Part shown: positions 26,216 through 27,076 of the stretch, piece after piece
Position numbering within the stretch: the first letter of the stretch is position 1
Layout: each line of letters begins with the position of its first letter
From: a virus
Reading direction: 5' to 3' (one strand)
IMG/VR virus record: IMGVR_UViG_3300021347_000028
Span: 1-27,076 of that record
DNA: 27,076 nt
The notes under the pieces: model-generated
What the model was told of the DNA's origin: nothing
Databases searched by the model: none
Seen by the model: the letters and a program-made list of their open reading frames with translations, nothing else
Made by a program: the position numbers and the translations under genes

Positions 26216-26668
26216 CTATTTATGCTTTCCAGTCAGTAGTTTGATCCCTAAATTCTTTAAAGTATCTTCTGTCCATACTTGGAACTTCCACCCTTTCTTT
26301 TCGGCAAATTGATTAGCAGCATTCCATTTATCTGTATTTTTAATAAATGTTGTTACTTCTCTTAGATGTTTCTTTGTTTTTCTTTTGTTTTTAGGTGGAA
26401 CTGTATCTTTTTTAGGTTTAATTTCAACAAGATATACATCACCATTCTTCATTTCTATTAATAAATCAACATAATACCTATGTAATCTTCCATCGACCTG
26501 ATACTTATAAGGTATAACTACTTCTTCACTATTCCAAAATCGAATGTTTGGGTTATCTTCACACCATCTAAATGCCTGTCTTTCCCATAAAGATCTATAT
26601 ACAACCTTACTAGAATCTCCTGCATATTTAGATTTGTTTTTAATTGTGTATTTGCCTTTGTAACTCAT
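26216..26668 (-). CDS. 4: Head completion protein, gp4-like
   Basis: With ATG 26668 the product has 150 residues, the length of T4 gp4. Shared blocks: MSYKGKYTIKNKSKYAGDSS, KVVYRSLWERQAFRWCEDNP, FWNSEEVVIPY, LHRYYVDLLIEMKNGDVYLV, EIKPKKDTVPPK and KKGWKFQVWTEDTL, against VYRSLWELRVMKWLDKNPNV, DKRPHRYFPDFFI-type and EVKPYSQTIPPKKK in T4. The D-x-n-E-x-K arrangement is of the PD-(D/E)XK nuclease type, fitting a role in processing or protecting DNA ends when the head is completed. The frame continues upstream over the late promoter and into gp48, so the longer version is rejected. Confidence 0.93.
   Translation of the reverse strand: MSYKGKYTIKNKSKYAGDSSKVVYRSLWERQAFRWCEDNPNIRFWNSEEVVIPYKYQVDGRLHRYYVDLLIEMKNGDVYLVEIKPKKDTVPPKNKRKTKKHLREVTTFIKNTDKWNAANQFAEKKGWKFQVWTEDTLKNLGIKLLTGKHK
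26217..26224 (-). promoter_or_regulatory. Late-promoter-like box (CATAAATA)
   Basis: Reading CATAAATA on the - strand across the gp4 stop, 5 bases before the ATG of the 195-aa gene. One mismatch from the T4 consensus at the least constrained end. It would give a leaderless transcript for the tail operon. Confidence 0.5.
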
Positions 26669-26675
26669 ATAAATA
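26668..26675 (+). promoter_or_regulatory. T4-type late promoter for gp48 (+ strand)
   Basis: Exact TATAAATA at 26668-26675, 34 bases before the gp48 ATG; it overlaps the gp4 start codon on the other strand. Confidence 0.6.
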
Positions 26676-26702
26676 AACCTATAATTAATAATTTTATACA
26701 GG

Positions 26703-26710
26703 TATTTATA
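26703..26710 (-). promoter_or_regulatory. T4-type late promoter for gp4 (- strand)
   Basis: Exact TATAAATA on the - strand, 34 bases upstream of the gp4 ATG and overlapping the first base of the gp48 start codon. With the + strand box at 26668 it forms a symmetric divergent late promoter pair. Confidence 0.62.
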
Positions 26711-27076
26711 TGGCTTCAATATTAACTTTTCCAAGATCATTACGCAGGGATGTGGATAACGGAAAACCACACATTGGGTTTTCTTTAACTGGTGAGCATA
26801 AACCAGACCCAACAGAGATAGATCGAATCCATATGTTTATTCCTTCAAGCTTTGCTGTCAAAGATGGAGCTTCATATACTGGTATAGATTTAGGGGCATT
26901 AAATGCTGCTAATACTGTAAAAGCTAATTTAAATAAATCCAAAGATGCTTTGGCTGGTATGGAAACAGCTGATGCAACTGTTATGAGTTTAAAAGCTATT
27001 GAAGGTATAACTGGTGATGCTGGTGGACTAAGTGCAAAAGCAGCAATGCAACAAGGTGTAGCATTTAACCCACAAA
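26710..27076 (+). CDS. 48: Baseplate tail tube cap, gp48-like (3' end outside window)
   Basis: The first 122 residues of a protein starting MASILTFPRSLRRDVDNGKP and then HIGFSLTG, with the later segments IHMFIPSSFAVKDGASYTGI and MQQGVAFNPQ. This pattern (a start with FP or YP, an IHLPIP-like strand, an Ala-rich helical insert, then NPQ/NPN) is that of gp48 in marine T4-like phages, which caps the baseplate and starts the tail tube. The gene is divergent from gp4 and follows its own late promoter. The rest lies beyond the right edge. Confidence 0.72.
   Translation, partial: MASILTFPRSLRRDVDNGKPHIGFSLTGEHKPDPTEIDRIHMFIPSSFAVKDGASYTGIDLGALNAANTVKANLNKSKDALAGMETADATVMSLKAIEGITGDAGGLSAKAAMQQGVAFNPQ

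Noticed and set aside
26669-26812. N-terminal extension of gp4
   Set aside because: It crosses the late promoters and the start of gp48, and gp4 from ATG 26668 has exactly the T4 length.
1-27076. tRNA genes, CRISPR arrays, insertion sequences, integrase or attachment sites
   Set aside because: No cloverleaf with a T-arm, no regularly spaced repeats, no transposase or recombinase motifs were seen on either strand.

Overview
The window is a piece of a T4-like (Tevenvirinae-type) marine myovirus genome. The evidence is a set of T4 core genes recognisable by sequence: rnh, a gp59 helicase loader, a gp33-like late transcription factor and gp32 on the + strand, and gp4, gp26/gp51, a gp19-fold tail protein and a tape-measure-like protein on the - strand, with gp48 beginning at the right edge. 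The DNA is AT-rich, genes are short and packed with ATGA/TAATG overlaps, and no photosynthesis gene is present. Together with IscU/IscA and a curli-type locus this suggests a SAR11 (Pelagibacterales) myophage rather than a cyanophage. The host is an inference.

Layout. (1) 1-1947: rnh (cut by the left edge), a conserved T4-like hypothetical and small genes. (2) 1987-4663 and 4707-6786: two early-type units, each opened by a near-identical promoter (TTTACA, 17-bp spacer, TATAAT). They carry a PD-(D/E)XK nuclease, a peroxiredoxin, a HAD phosphatase, several conserved cyanophage/pelagiphage hypotheticals and a likely virion protein. (3) 6816-8253: from a T4 late-type promoter, a phage lysozyme, a small protein and an IscU + IscA iron-sulfur assembly pair. 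(4) 8279-15115: from another late-type promoter, two small membrane proteins, CsgF, CsgG, a curlin-like repeat protein, a FecR-domain periplasmic protein, a second curlin-like repeat protein, a small membrane protein and a CHASE2-transmembrane-class III adenylate cyclase. This is the outstanding part of the window: an apparent curli-like amyloid secretion locus together with a sensory/second-messenger module, inside a lytic-type phage. (5) 15464-18690: four early promoters driving small genes, one a polynucleotide 3'-phosphatase-like HAD protein. (6) 18763-21780: replication/late transcription block (unknown 393-aa protein, gp33, gp59, gp32). (7) A bidirectional terminator, then 21866-26668 on the - strand: tail/baseplate and head completion genes. 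(8) 26710 onward, +: gp48, divergent from gp4 with back-to-back late promoters.

Three further signals stand out. gp26 ends on a T TTT TTT heptamer and the gp51-like coding frame continues in the -1 frame with no usable start codon of its own, so a programmed -1 frameshift is likely. A hairpin at 18699-18751 exposes a loop that is exactly complementary over 12-13 nt to the ribosome-binding leaders of three phage transcripts. A 60-nt island of about 78 percent GC sits in frame inside the AT-rich cyclase gene. No tRNA, CRISPR array, insertion sequence or integrase was seen.
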